This document shows, piece after piece, positions 1 through 10,854 of a DNA stretch of 64,000 nt. How positions within the stretch are numbered: the first letter of the stretch is position 1; the number at the start of each line of letters is the position of its first letter. Made by a program: the position numbers and the translations under genes. This DNA comes from Petaurus breviceps papuanus (Eukaryota > Chordata > Mammalia > Diprotodontia > Petauridae). Location: contig JAMXIF010000051.1 in assembly GCA_028583685.1 (NCBI GenBank), positions 48,308,421 through 48,372,420 on the forward strand. The letters run 5' to 3'. The notes beneath the pieces were generated by a model that saw only the letters and a list, made by a program, of their open reading frames with translations, was not told where the DNA came from and did not search any database.

Positions 1-240
<240 letters not shown>

Positions 241-244
241 CCCC

Positions 245-507
245 AGCATCGTCCAAGGCTTGGCTCAGATCTCACCTTCTCTAGGACGTCTTTCCTAGTC
301 CTCCTCAGTATTAGTGCCTTCCTTTTGAGATTACCTCTCATCTACTGTTGTATATATATCTTGAACATGGCTAGCTATTTGGATGTTGTCTTCCATATTG
401 AACTTCCCCATGAACTCATTAAGACCAGGGGCCATGATTGGTCTTTCTCTGATTCCCCAGCACTTGGCACATAATAAGCACTTAATAAATGCTTGTTCAC
501 TCTCTGA
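245..507 (+). repeat. L2/L3 (CR1-clade) LINE 3' end
   Basis: Shows the usual 3' order of this LINE group: pyrimidine-rich body, a segment like CCCCAGCACTTGGCACATA, then CTTAATAAATGCTTGTTCAC at the very end. 5'-truncated and diverged, as expected of an old insertion. Confidence 0.75.
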
Positions 508-1434
508 CCCGTCTGACCACCTATGCCTTGCCACTTTTAAAAAGACCAAGTCCAATTAATGGGATCTCAGTGTTGCTTTTCTTCTTAGTACAAATGACTG
601 CACAGACTCAACCAGCTTCAGAGATGATATGTCTGTGGTTGAAGCTGGATGCGATGTATATGTCCCTATTAGCTTCCACCTGCGACAGACACTCTTGACC
701 TCCTCCTTGGCCAATTGCAGCCACTTCATTTGCCCTGTGGGCCAAGGTCCAGCAGCTGTTCCCTGAGCGAGCAGGAAAGGGATTCAATGAGCAGCCTGGC
801 CTAGAAGCCTTCCACCTTGGTATTAGGTGTGCTGTTGTGTTCTGATCGTGGCCATCTTTTATTTATGCTGCCTTCCTGCTCAAATTCTTGGCTTTTGCCA
901 GGCTTGGCCACCAAATATACTTACCCAGCTGAGTTCTTGTCTCCTGAACCCCCTTCTTCCCCTTGTTCTTGAGCCAAGGTACTAAGTTCCATGTGGTCTA
1001 AAACCATTGGTTCCCTGAGTGCATCTTGGTTCTTCCAATTCTACTCAATCTGCAAAGAGGACATAAGTTAACACACAGGAGGAATAGGTAGAAACCTGGT
1101 TGTTGAAACTTAGATGTAAGGTAGAAAGCTTGATTATAGTGGACAAGGTAAAAACCTAGTCAGTAGAGCAGGGGTCCAAGGCCCAAATGGGGCCCAAAAG
1201 AAGGGGGTCTGAAGATCTGAGGTAACATTCTGAGAGTCCTTTTATTTTGCTTAGGATTTGGTTGGATTGGTTCCTGGGTATTTGGGGGTTTGGAGATTCT
1301 GAGTCTTCAAGAGGGGATTAAGTGGCTTTAGGAAAAGGGATATGGGGTCAGATTGAATTCTATGGTGGTACTCAGGCACTAGGGCAATGCCTAATTTCTT
1401 GTAACTGTAACAGTTTCTGATCAAATATAATGAT
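508..1434. other. no recognised feature
   Basis: About 930 bases with no repeat family, exon or RNA that I recognise. Two short open frames here have no coding character. Could be single-copy DNA or an old unnamed repeat. Confidence 0.5.
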
Positions 1435-1668
1435 CTAAGACAGTTCCAAAAACCCATGATGAAAAATGCTCTCTATCCCCAGAGAGAGAACTGATAACTC
1501 TGAGTGCAGATTGAAGTAGACTTTTTTTTTTCAGTTGACAACATGGATGATATGGAAATATGTTTTGCATGATTTCACATGTAAAATTGATATCATGTCA
1601 CTTGTGTTCTCAATGGATAGGGGAGGGAGAGAACTCAGAACTCAAAATTAAAAAAAATTCAAGGAAAC
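1435..1668 (+). repeat. marsupial-type L1 LINE 3' UTR
   Basis: The order of blocks matches the marsupial L1 3' UTR: a block like ATGATGAAAAATGCTCTCTA, then GAGTGCAGATTGAAGTAGAC, then GGAAATATGTTTTGCATGA, then GGGGAGGGAGAGAACTC and CTCAAAATT. Only the 3' end is present. Confidence 0.8.
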
Positions 1669-2590
1669 TACATTTATTTTTTAAAGAGGATAAAAATGAA
1701 ATGAAACAAAGAAACTCCTCCCCTCCCCCAACCCAAAATGTATAGGAGTTTTATTTTATTCTTGTTTATAGTTTGCCAGTTGAGATTTCCCTCCTCATTT
1801 CTTCTCCACTTATGCCCAGTATCTGCAGTGTAGATGGCATAACACACCATAATGGGTAAGAAGTGTCATTTCTTTAGCTTCCATAACATGCTTGGTAATG
1901 TCCAGACTGTAGCTATTGAGCACATTCAGACACTCAGACTACTCTCCAACCCTAGCCTCCTTGACATCATCCTGGGGAGGCTTCAGACTTTTAACCCACG
2001 GAAATAAATTCTTTTCCTTTCTTATTGTTTCTAATGGAGCATGACATCCAAGAGAGAATTTGAGGACCTAGAGTGAATGTGCACAAATATTTGCTGAATT
2101 AAATTGTCGTTTAATTAAAAGTTAAAAAAAATTGAAGATGAGGCACTGGAATCATCTGCAGAAATTGGAAAAGATATGAATTTTCTCTGAGTTCACTGGG
2201 TACTGGACACTTAGTGCAACCTGTCCATTGAGGAGTAGGTAGAATTATAACCAGGCTGGGGTGGTAGGGATTTCCCCCCAAGAGCATCAAAATATACTAA
2301 GTGCTCATAGCATTGGAACTCCTTGGGTGGGGTTAACTGAACTTAGCACCTAGTTAACAATATAATTAGTTAAAATTAGAAATTGGGAAGCTCTATCCCC
2401 CTGTACTTCGGCCTAACCAGGTTCTCTCCCCTGGTGGTGACTTCCCCTGCCACGGCCTTCTTCTCTATCTTCTCTTTATGGACTGGTGTCGTAGATTCTC
2501 TTCCCTCAAGGGACCTTATGTCCTGAGTTCCAAGGTTCTATCTAATAGAAGCCTCCCTTCTCAAATGAATTTGTTTATGATCACACAGAT
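1669..2590. other. no recognised feature apart from a possible LINE tail
   Basis: A possible LINE tail, AAATATTTGCTGAATTAAAT, lies at about 2087. The rest (1760-2580) shows no family, exon or RNA I recognise. Confidence 0.45.
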
Positions 2591-2591
2591 G

Positions 2592-2685
2592 ATAAATTCA
2601 GAACTAGAAGGAACCTCAGAGGTCATCTTGTCCAAACCCCTCTTTTACAGAAAAGGAAATCGAGGCCCAGTTAGTTGATTTAAAG
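2592..2685 (-). repeat. MIR3-type SINE fragment
   Basis: Reads AACTAGAAGGAACCTCAGAG, then a GTCCAAACCCC and CTTTTACAGAAAAGGAAA block. This is the reverse complement of the MIR3 3' half (core CAGTTTCC, then CCTTCCAGCTCT). Confidence 0.7.
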
Positions 2686-2974
2686 ATACCTCTTGAGTTG
2701 TTCTCATGTGTATATATGTGTGTGTTTGCTCCAGGCTTCAGAATTAGTTAGTTCCTCCTCTGGGCCTGGGGAGAAATAAGCAATAACAAGGAGCAGGGCC
2801 CTAATTCTAGATGCTTAGAATTTGTCCTGTAGTCCTACTGGTAACTTGTCCAATTAGTGATTTCCCTAGAGTAAGTACAAGGCATCGTGAAATGTATTAT
2901 TTTCTTACCCCCAAAGCATGTGTGGCCTGGGGAGAATTCACTTCTGACTCCTAGCCCGAGGGATGTTTAGAGGG

Positions 2975-3135
2975 CTCTATCTTTGGAGGTGGAAGGGGCC
3001 TCCTCTAGTCCAACCCCTTATTTTACAGATGAGGAAACTGAGACTCAGGTGCGGTAAGTGGCCCCAAAGTCCCATAGGTAGTCAAGCATCATTTGAACCT
3101 CTGTCTTCTGACTTATAGACCCATGTTCTGTTTTA
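2975..3135 (-). repeat. MIR3-type SINE
   Basis: Contains AGTCCAACCCCTTATTTTAC and GATGAGGAAACTGAGACTCA followed by a degraded tRNA-like head. Reverse orientation of MIR3. Confidence 0.75.
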
Positions 3136-3795
3136 TTCCCGCATTTGTCAACCATATAAAGTACACATACAAAATGGCTTTTTAGGTCTTCTGGAGAGCT
3201 TCCTCTGGAGAAGGATAATCACTTTATTTTCACCGTATGTAAAACCTGGAAAATAGAGCAAGAGCTAAAAAAAAAAATCCCAACAGGAAAAAGTGGACCA
3301 GGAGTTTTGTTTATGACACAGAGCTGTCATAAAATATGCCTCATTTAAATAAATACATACATATACACACACACATATATAAAAGTCTTACTAGTAATAG
3401 GCTGTCAAGATAGGCCTTATTATTTTTTAAAAATTAAGTTTGTAAGAAAATCTTACTAGTAACAGTTGTTTTCCTGCTGGCTTAGTGACTGTTAATTAAA
3501 TGAGTTAAACATGACAGGATATTACCGCAGGAGAGGGTTCCTGCTATTAACCTCAGCCTGTGGCATCCTTGGTCGAGTTGATATAGCCATACTCTCCGGT
3601 ACAAAGGGTGTGTAGGAAGTGAGGAGGGTTTTCTTTTGTCACTGAGGTGGCTGTTTTCCATTGTACCTTGTCATTTCGGCACAATAAAATGATTGCAGTG
3701 ATGTGGCCGATTATTTCAGGAAATGTGTAATGAGGCTCAGGAGTACTGTAAATAAACTTGATGTCATGGTTTCCCCCAAAGTACAAATACATCCT
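3136..3795. other. no recognised repeat; short AC/AT-rich tract
   Basis: Holds a short (TACA)/(AC) tract at about 3349-3381 and otherwise sequence I cannot classify. An open frame of 79 codons on the minus strand (3553-3792) lacks recognisable similarity. Confidence 0.45.
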
Positions 3796-3985
3796 TTAGG
3801 CTAGAGACTTTTAACCTTTTCTGTGGCAGACTGCAGAAGCCTATAGAGTACTTCTCTGCGTAATGTTGTTAAATTCATAAAAGAAAATACAAAGGAAATT
3901 AATCATACAGAAATGCTGTTATCAAAATAGTTTTTAAAAATCAGTACAAGCTCAGAGATCCCAAGGTAAGGCCTGTTTCAGACCT
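3796..3985 (+). mobile_element. hAT-type non-autonomous DNA transposon, old copy 1 of 3
   Basis: Similar over most of its length to 55975-56150 and partly to 29607-29692: shared blocks are an ACTTTTAACCTT-like start, a GCAGACTGCAGAAGCCTAT-like block, TTAAATTCATAAAA and TTATCAAAATA. The ends recall hAT elements with CAGGGATTCTTAACC termini. The subfamily is not known to me. Confidence 0.55.
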
Positions 3986-4166
3986 TTGCCACTCAGGCTG
4001 TTACCCCTAAGCACATTATAAACTCTGAAGCCCAAGTGGTTGGTGGTCAACATTTATTGTTATGAATGCTTCTGGTGGTGTTTTCATATGATTAATATTA
4101 CTGCTGGTTTTTAAACAATTCTATTTATTCTTGAGATGGATTTGTTCAGCTGTCATAGGACTGTAG

Positions 4167-4260
4167 TTCTAGAACTGCTCTGGTCTCAGACCCTATCTAG
4201 ATCAACTCATTTTATAAATGAAGAAAATGAAGCCCAGGCAGCAAAGGAATACGGGAATTG
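4167..4260 (-). repeat. MIR3-type SINE fragment
   Basis: Degraded CTCATTTTATAAATGAAGAA and ATGAAGCCCAGGCA blocks, the reverse complement of the SINE core. It is directly followed by a WSINE. Confidence 0.5.
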
Positions 4261-4296
4261 GTGCTTTTTGAAAGAATGTAATTGTAGGATTGGTGG

Positions 4297-4465
4297 TTTT
4301 TTTTTGTTTGTTTTTTGGAGGGGGGAAGGCAGGGCATTTGGGGTTAAGTGACTTGTCCAAGGTCACACAGCTAGTATGCGTACTTACCACATCCAAGGTT
4401 GGATTTGAACTCAGGTCCTCCTGACTCTAGGGCCGGTGCTCAATTCACTGCGCCACATAGCCACC
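4297..4465 (-). mobile_element. WSINE1-like tRNA-derived SINE
   Basis: Minus-strand copy: poly-T, GGGGTTAAGTGACTTGTCCA, CACACAGCTAG, AACTCAGGTCCTCCTGACTC, and a head ending CACTGCGCCACATAGCCACC. Near full length. It separates two MIR3-like fragments. Confidence 0.85.
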
Positions 4466-4499
4466 AGTGTTTTTTTTTTTTAAGGTGATTGTAGATTTA

Positions 4500-4600
4500 G
4501 ATATGCAATGAATTTTAGGTTATCGAGGCTGGATTTTACAGATGAGGAAACTGAGGCCTGGAGAAGCTAATTAATTTACCTAAGGTAGAGACCGATTTGT
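4500..4600 (-). repeat. MIR3-type SINE fragment
   Basis: TTTTACAGATGAGGAAACTG and AGGCCTGGAGAAGC mark the reverse-complement core; the head is missing. Confidence 0.6.
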
Positions 4601-4604
4601 CCAA

Positions 4605-4660
4605 TAGAAGGTAAACTCCCTTGAATGCAGAGAATGTTTCATTCTTGCTTAGGTGCTTAC
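4605..4660 (+). repeat. L2 LINE tail fragment
   Basis: AAACTCCCTTGAATGCAGAG followed by a TTTCATTC block resembles the L2 3' segment that normally reads CTCCTTGAGGGCAGGGAC. Confidence 0.4.
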
Positions 4661-4947
4661 AATTAACTGGTCCTTTGATTCTTCATTTAGTGCCTTTTCC
4701 ATTGGAGCACCCAGCTTTCTCCACAGACCTAGACTGTCTTTTGTCTTTAGGCAGGAAGGTGACCAAATTGTCCCTCCCAAGCAGGTGAGAATGGAAGCCA
4801 TCTCTACTGATTCTTCCAAGGTGATGTTGCAACCTCCCCCGGGGCACTGTTTGCCACCCTGACTATCAAAAAATGGTTCTTTGTATCTCGCCAAATTCTC
4901 CACGCTGCAAAGTAAACATGTTTGCACTTTCATATTTAACTTAGATT

Positions 4948-5310
4948 CAGCAAGAATTTATTAAGTGAATGTGTACAAGTCGCCAAGTGTGTGCTAGTTG
5001 CTGGGAATACTGAGGGGGAAAAGTTACATGTTTCCTGCCCTCAAAAGGTAGATTGGTTGGGGAAGAAATGTGAGAGGTCCCCCAGAGGAATGAAACCCAC
5101 AGTAGAATATCAAAGGAGAGACCTTGAGAAAGTGTTTTAAGAAAATTTGAGGAGGGAGAGGATATTTGCAAAGGGTTGTATGACTCAGAGATAACTTATT
5201 GGAAGAATGGATGACTGAACTGGACCTTGAAGGAAGCAGAGGATTGTGAGAGGCAGGGATGAGGATAGAGTACATTCCAGGCATGGGGACCTTTGCCAGT
5301 TGGAAATGAC
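4948..5310 (-). repeat. L2/L3 LINE, reverse orientation
   Basis: Starts with the inverted tail CAGCAAGAATTTATTAAGTG, continues through a TTCCTGCCCTCAA block and ends near TACATTCCAGGCATGGGGAC. This is the order expected of an inverted L2/L3 3' region. It lies head to head with a plus-strand copy at 5315. Confidence 0.7.
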
Positions 5311-5314
5311 GACT

Positions 5315-5612
5315 CATAGCTAAGCTTCCTTCAAAGCTTGTTCAAATACCATCTCCTACAGGAAGCCTTTCTTGATTTCCCCAGTGGTTCATGAGTATTC
5401 TTTCCCCTGAAAGAGGCTTTGAATCTCCTCTGGATCTACTTTATATCTGTGAGGGGTAGGGGCCTTAGAGAGAGAGAGAGAGAGATTTGGGGGCAGGGGG
5501 CATTTTTTTTCCCCCCAAAAAAAGTAAGTTTTTTGAGGGGGAGGGTTTTTTTTTTTTTGTCCTTGTACCCTCAGTGTCTACTGCACTCCCTGGCACGTGT
5601 AGTTTGTGCTTG
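5315..5612 (+). repeat. L2/L3 LINE 3' region with internal (GA)n and T tracts
   Basis: Blocks like CTACAGGAAGCCTTTCTTGA and CCCTGGCACGTGTAG identify the LINE. A GA repeat (5468-5486) and poly-T tracts have grown inside it. Confidence 0.65.
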
Positions 5613-5621
5613 GTCAATACT

Positions 5622-5685
5622 TGTGTATAAAATGCTTTGCAAACTTTAAAGCATTCTATAAATATCAGTAGTTATTATTTATTAA
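5622..5685 (+). repeat. MIR tail fragment
   Basis: AAAATGCTTTGCAAACTTTA followed by TATAAATATCAGTAG and TTATTATTTATTA is the 3' tail of marsupial MIR-type SINEs. Confidence 0.6.
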
Positions 5686-5689
5686 AATA

Positions 5690-6725
5690 ATATCTTGGTC
5701 CAAGATTATAAAATTTCAAAAGAAAAAATAATGCTAATTATTAATGCATACACATACATAGGTATAAAATGTAAATTAGCTTGTTTGATTGGTTGACCTG
5801 GACTGGGTTAATATAAAGACCCTCAATGAAGGTGAGGGGCAGTGTGTACCATTCTTGCTTGAAGGCATTTCATCAGCATTTCACATTAGCAATCTCTTCT
5901 CTCTGGATAATATTAATTATAATTCTTATCTAGAGAATTGTTTCTTAAGCCAGAAAATTATTGTTGGGGAGAATGGCGGGGGGGGGGGGTAATTTAAATA
6001 ATTTTTAAAAAAACTTTGGGGGCAAGAGCTAGGATGTGGCATATTTTGATACAAAGCTAATCATATAGTAAACACACATATACCAGAATGCCACAAGTCA
6101 CAGAGATTTCCTGTCGACAATCATGTGGTCGGCCCATCACAGCTTGATTTGGCTGGCGAGGTTGTTCAGATCCCCAGAGACAACCTGCCTTCTCACACTG
6201 TGCACAGTCTGGCCAACCTCAGGAAAAAACTGACTTCCAAACAATTTCCTGGTGGGCCAGCTGGTGAAAGAGGGGATTTCCTTCACTCAGCCCTCATTCG
6301 CAGCCAGAGATTTAGTTAGGCTAGCAGTTCTCTCTCTGGGCCCCTCAAAAATGGTCTGGCTCTTTCTCTGTGGTATCATGTGTAAGTAACAGCCTGATTA
6401 GATGGTGAGATTGAGTCCATAAGAAGGGTTAGGCACAAAAAGAGAAATAGAAAATCATTAGCATCTATGAAAAACAAGAAAACTCACATCACAAACAAGG
6501 GACATTAAAATACTCTTAAAAGTTTTTCATTGTTTATCTGCCCTAGGGAAGTGACATTTGGCTAGAGATAGGAATGATTTCATTCCTTTCTAAAACCAAT
6601 GTAACTGTCCTGGGAAGAGCAGGTTGGAACATTTTCATGTATTCCAAGGCTGGTATTAAATCTGTCTGCATTGTCGGGGATGTGACCCAGGGCCTCACTG
6701 CTAAAATTAATGTCTGTGTGTATGA
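5690..6725. other. no recognised feature; poly-G run at 5978-5989
   Basis: About 1 kb without a family I can name. A pure G run of 12 bases lies at 5978-5989. Short open frames at 5789-5992 and 6125-6319 show no recognisable domains. Confidence 0.45.
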
Positions 6726-6726
6726 C

Positions 6727-6790
6727 ATTTATTCATTCAAAAAATATTTATTGAATATCCATTATGTGCATAGCTCTTTGAGACCATAAG
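6727..6790 (-). repeat. L2 LINE inverted tail
   Basis: TTCATTCAAAAAATATTTATTGAATATCC with TATGTGC is the reverse complement of the L2 end. Very short, 5'-truncated. Confidence 0.6.
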
Positions 6791-6849
6791 AAGGGACAGA
6801 AAAGGTGAGTAGATTTTATCCTGGGAAAGATCTTAAAAGTAATTTCTTT

Positions 6850-6920
6850 AGCTGTGTGACCTTGGGCAAGTCACTTAGCCTAATTGCTCTGCCTTTCTCC
6901 AAAAAAGACCAAAAAAAAAA
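6850..6920 (+). mobile_element. 5'-truncated WSINE1-like SINE with target duplication
   Basis: AGCTGTGTGACCTTGGGCAA and CACTTAGCCTAATTGC followed by an A-rich tail. AGTAATTTCTT at 6839-6849 and AGTCATTTCTT at 6921-6931 look like its target-site duplication with one mismatch. Confidence 0.7.
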
Positions 6921-6921
6921 A

Positions 6922-7045
6922 GTCATTTCTTCCAACTATCTCATTCTACAGGTGAGGAAAGTTAGACTGAAAAAGGTTACGTGGTTTTCCTGAGGTCTCA
7001 CAGACAGTGCGAAGTAGAGGTCTCCTGACCTCACACTTTTACTGT
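6922..7045 (-). repeat. MIR3-type SINE
   Basis: CAACTATCTCATTCTACAGG and a GTGAGGAAAGTTAGACTG block give the reverse-complement core; GGTCTCACAGACAG matches the GGTCACACAGCTAG block. The truncated WSINE inserted at its border. Confidence 0.6.
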
Positions 7046-7179
7046 TTTAAAAATTTGCTTTAACTCAGCTGAAAGGGCATTCCAAGGAGGCAGCCCTCCC
7101 TCTGGGATGTCTGGTTCTGGGGCCCTGGGAAGCTATGGCTTCTCTCTGGTCCTGAGAGTCTGATGAGGTGGTTTACCAA

Positions 7180-7295
7180 TAGCACATGGTAGATAGTTGT
7201 GTGACCTCTCCTGCTGTCCTCAGTTCCTTCCTTTGAAACATGTTGGTGTTGTTTTAGGATGACCTTGAGGGTCCCTCCCAAATCCCATGTCTATG
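7180..7295 (+). repeat. MIR3-type SINE, 3' half
   Basis: GTTGTGTGACC, TCAGTTCCTTCCTTTGAAAC and GATGACCTTGAGGGTCCCTC are the MIR3 3' half with its diagnostic tail. Confidence 0.65.
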
Positions 7296-7447
7296 TGTTG
7301 GATCATTACGTGTGTGTGCATGTGAGTACTAGCTTGGCAATATGGCTTGGAGTATTTTGGCCTGAGGAAGGACTTGCCTCAGCAAATAAATAGAATCATC
7401 TCTGCTTAAGGAGTGAGAAGGAAATCCTATGTGATGTTGTTGATGAC

Positions 7448-7840
7448 ATGATAATAATAGCTAGCAGGTTAGGGTTTTGCAAAGCACTCTCCGTAACATT
7501 TGAACTCCCTGCTTCTTCATTTTTGGAGAACCAGGTGGCTCAGCGGAAAGAGTTCTGGGTTTGGAGTCAGGTGGACTTGAGTTCAAACCCTGCCTCAAAC
7601 ACTTGCTATCTTTGTGACCTTGGTTTCCTGATCTGTGAGAGGAAGGGGTTGATTGGATGGTCCTTAATGTCCTTCCCGGTTCTTCATCTCTGATCCTATC
7701 ATCTTCACAACAAACCTGTGTGGGAGGTGTTATTATTATCCAACTTTTACAGATCAGTAAACTGAGGCTGAGAGAGCTACGTGACTTGTCCAGGGTCTCA
7801 AAACAGTTGTCTGGAGTGAGATTTGAGATTACCTTTGGTG
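7448..7840 (-). repeat. MIR-type SINE split by a younger MIR3-type insertion
   Basis: The inverted tail ATGATAATAATAGCTAGCAG is at 7448-7510. The continuation, with ATCTTCACAACAAACCTGTG and ACTTTTACAGATCAGTAAAC, resumes at about 7700. The two halves join in the right order once 7518-7697 is removed. Confidence 0.7.
7518..7697 (+). repeat. MIR3-type SINE nested in a MIR
   Basis: Full head-to-tail copy: GTGGCTCAGCGGAAAGAG head, TTGGAGTCAGGTGGACTTGA, then GATTGGATGGTCCTTAATGT as the MIR3 tail. It lies within an inverted MIR, so it inserted later. Confidence 0.65.
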
Positions 7841-8103
7841 GATGTACGTTCTGATAATGAAGTATATCATTGGTACACTTACTTTTTTTTAAGTAGAGGA
7901 ATTTTATTGTATTGGGATTGAGGTTATTCTATCACGAATGCCTGCCTAGGCTGCCATCATGATAACAACCTGAGTGACATTACCTGTCAGGGATGCACAC
8001 ATAGGGAAGTGTGATGTAATAGAAACCACCTAGGCTCTAGACCTGCCTTTGGCACAACTTCATCTCTCAGTCTTGTCTATGAAATTCAGAGGATGGACTA
8101 GAA

Positions 8104-8294
8104 CAGCGGTGGGGAACCTGGGGCCTGGAGGCCACATTTGACCCTCTAGGTCCATTTGACTGAATCCAAACTTCACAGAATAAATCCCCTAAATAAAAGG
8201 ATTTGTTCTGTGAAATTTGGACTCAATCAAAAGGCTGTACCCAAGGACCTGGAAGGCCACATGTGGCCTGGAGACCCCAGGTTTTCCACCCCTG
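8104..8294. mobile_element. palindromic hAT-type MITE
   Basis: The first about 50 bases (CAGCGGTGGGGAACCTGGGG start) pair with the last about 50 (ending TTTTCCACCCCTG). Inner arms AAACTTCACAGAATAAAT and TTTGTTCTGTGAAATTTG also pair, so almost the whole 191-bp element is an inverted repeat. CAG...CTG ends fit hAT. I could not confirm an 8-bp target duplication. Confidence 0.75.
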
Positions 8295-8560
8295 CAACTC
8301 TCACATCCTGGGACTGGTGGCTCCTTAAATGCCCATTATACCTCTTAGATTGTCCTTCGAAACAGGCTAAGCAAAGGGGCTCGTGGGAAACAGGCTGCCT
8401 AATGAGAAAGTCACGTTTGCAGATGTTGGTCCTGGAAGATGCTGGAGCTTCTTGGAGGACAGAAATGTTTTAGAATAGGACCTGGAAATGAATTCCGACT
8501 TTGGAAACAGAATAGGCTTTTTGGCCCTACCTTGAATTGGGTTAGACCCTTGAATGCATT
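8295..8560. other. no recognised feature
   Basis: Short unclassified stretch between the MITE and an L2 fragment. Confidence 0.4.
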
Positions 8561-8680
8561 ATGGAAGTAGAATGTTAGCCCCCTGAGGGCAGGGATTGTT
8601 TCTGTTTTGGAACCTCTTCTGGAACTTGGCCTAGAGGAAGCCTTTGGAATATGTTCTAAGTGGCCTGAATGACTCTGATC
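8560..8680 (+). repeat. L2 LINE fragment
   Basis: CCCCCTGAGGGCAGGGATTG and a degraded AACTTGGCCTAGAGGAAG block match the L2 3' region. Confidence 0.6.
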
Positions 8681-9027
8681 CGCTCCCCTTTCTGTGTTCC
8701 ACTCTTCATCCCTAGAAACGGCTTTCAGTTGTTAACTCTTTAGGCTATTTTCCCTCCCAGTTGTCTGAGACTTACTGAGATCCACCAGGCAGAAGCATCT
8801 GAATGACTGGCCCATTTTTTTCGGATCACACATACCCCTGGCAAACAGGCAGTGGGACTACTGGAATTCGGCCTCCTCCCTGTAGTTAGGTCCTCTGTTT
8901 GGTGAGAGCACAAGGGAACAATGAATCAGAGACATTTCTGCAGGCTTTCTGCTTGGCTTCCTTCACGTGGACTGGAATAACCTCACACTGTCCCAGAGAA
9001 AAAGCTGACTTTTTCCCCAGAGGATTT
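8681..9027. other. no recognised feature
   Basis: About 350 bases that I cannot assign to any repeat or gene. Confidence 0.4.
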
Positions 9028-9268
9028 GCTGTTGTTCAGTCGTGTCTGACTCTTGTGATCCTGTTTGGAGTTTTCTTGGCAAAGACACTGGAGGGATTTG
9101 CCATTTCCTTCTCCAGCCCATTTTACTATTGAGGAACTGAGACCAATAGGGTTAAGTGACTTACTCAGGGTTATACAGCTCTAATTGTCTGAGGCCAGAT
9201 TTGAACCTCAGGAAGATGAGTCTTCCTGACTCTAGGCCTGGCACTCCATCCACAACTCCATGTAGCTG
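9028..9268 (-). mobile_element. marsupial SINE type C (tRNA head, GGACATGACT tail)
   Basis: Minus copy. It starts GCTGTTGTTCAGTCGTGTCT, then TTTTCTTGGCAAAGACACTG, TTTGCCATTTCCTTCTCCAG, a degraded GAGGAACTGAGACC core, and a head ending CCATGTAGCTG. About 240 bp, near full length. I use type C as a working label. Confidence 0.85.
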
Positions 9269-9269
9269 T

Positions 9270-9750
9270 TCTTTGACTACTTTGGATAATAATCTTCTTT
9301 TTAGGATGAACACTTTACAGTTTGTGGAGAGCTTTGCCCGCTGTCATACCAACTCCTAAGCATTCCCCCAGCTCCTGCTCTCACAGCTGAATCAGGTCCC
9401 CCAAAGCAGGATCAGTCTGCCCCTCAGCTTTCTAGGATATTCTTCTGTGGTTGCGGGCATCTCTCATGCTTTTGGCTTGAGACCTTGTCCCCCTGGGTCC
9501 TCCCTAATATTATGAGCAGATTATTATTTAGTCAACTGGCCTTATGGAGCTTTTAGCAAGGGCATCTTCCCAACATGTGTATGACACATCCTCCCACAAA
9601 CTCTCTTTGTACATACAGAGTCCAGGGGAAAGTGAGTTTATTTTTAAAGTCATGTGTGGCAAAGGGATAACAGTTTCTGGTTGCTAGAAGTTCATTACTT
9701 TCCTTTGTGGGATGTTCAGAAGGCTCTCCTTAGAGAACCCTTTCAAATAT
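9270..9750. other. no recognised feature
   Basis: Possible traces of a MIR tail near 9290-9340; otherwise unclassified. Confidence 0.35.
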
Positions 9751-9994
9751 AGTCAGTAAGCATTTATTAAGACCTACTATGTGCCCGGCACTGTGATGAG
9801 TGATGGGGATCCCCTCCTCCCAAAAAAGTCTCTGCTCACAAAGAACTCATAGTCTAATGGGGAATGCAAATAACTGTGAAACAAGTTGATATGTCTGTAT
9901 CTATATTTATACACACATACACACGCATATGAAAACCTAAGAGGAAAGTCACTAATATTAAGGGTGAGCAGGAAAGGCTTCTTCTAGAATGTTT

Positions 9995-10245
9995 GAGGCA
10001 GCTGCATGACATTGTAGATAGAGTTCTTTGCCTGGAATCAGGAGGAACTGAGTTTAAATGCAACTTTAGACACTTAATAGCTGTGTGATCCTGGACAAGT
10101 CAATGAGGTGCTTTCTGCCTCAGTTTCCTGAACTGTAAAATGGAGATTATAATAGCAGCTACCTCACAGGGTTGCGGTGAGTATCAAAAGAGATCCTAAG
10201 TGCTTAGCAGAGTGCTGGCATATAGTGGGTGCTCATTCGCTTCTC
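9995..10245 (+). repeat. MIR-type CORE-SINE nested in L2/L3
   Basis: Complete order: GGCAGCTGCATGACATTGTA head, TGAGTTTAAATGCAACTTTA, CTCAGTTTCCTGAACTGTAA core, CTACCTCACAGGGTTG, and the LINE-like tail GTGCTTAGCAGAGTGCTGGC. It interrupts an older inverted LINE. Confidence 0.85.
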
Positions 10246-10408
10246 CTTTCTCTCTTCTCTCAAGAAGATGGGATTTTAGCTGAGATTGGAAGGAAGGCAG
10301 GGGGTGGAGATGAGGATGGAGAGAATTTCAGACTTGGGAGACAGCTATTGAAAATGCAAAGGGTGGGAAGATGGAGGGTCTTGTGTGAAGAGTATTAAGG
10401 ATCATTAG

Positions 10409-10409
<1 letters not shown>

Positions 10410-10452
<43 letters not shown>
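10410..10452. repeat. (GT)n microsatellite
   Basis: Twenty or so uninterrupted GT units inside an L2/L3 copy. Confidence 0.97.
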
Positions 10453-10699
10453 ACTCAAGTGTAAGGAGACCAGACAGGTAGGAAGGAGACAAGTTAGGAA
10501 CAGCTTTACAAGTCAAGCAGAGGGTTTTATATTTGAACTTGGAAATAAGAGGAAACCATTGGAGTTTATTGATTAGGGAGGACACCATAATCAGACCTGC
10601 GTTTTAGGAAGGTCAGTTTGAGAGCTGAGTGGGGGATGTCCTGGAATGGGGAGAGACTTGAGGCATGTGGCTGCTAAAGTTTGTTAGAGCTCCAGAAAT

Positions 10700-10850
10700 C
10701 AGCCTCAGAAATAAAAAAGGTAAATACAGACACAGGTAGTTAATTTTATTATTCTAATGAAGACTGCAGCTATCAGTAAAATAAACCACTTAGCAACAGA
10801 GAATAATTTGCAGATCAACCTAGACAGATACAATTTGTATGTGTCTCTGT
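10700..10850 (+). repeat. unnamed interspersed repeat G, copy 1
   Basis: Clearly similar to 34630-34790: shared blocks include AGGTAAATACAGACACA, CTAATGAAGACTGCAGC, ATCAGTAAAATAAACCACT and AATAATTTG. I do not know the family. Confidence 0.6.
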
Positions 10851-10854
10851 GTGT

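Larger units (their letters stand above)
9751..10672 (-). repeat. long L2/L3 LINE copy, inverted, split by a MIR and a (GT)n
   Basis: Inverted tail AGTCAGTAAGCATTTATTAA at the start. The body resumes after the MIR with AAGATGGGATTTTAGCTGAG and ends near GGGGAGAGACTTGAGGCATG. This is the order of an inverted L2/L3 3' region of about 600 bp. A (GT)n tract at 10410-10452 grew inside it. Confidence 0.8.
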
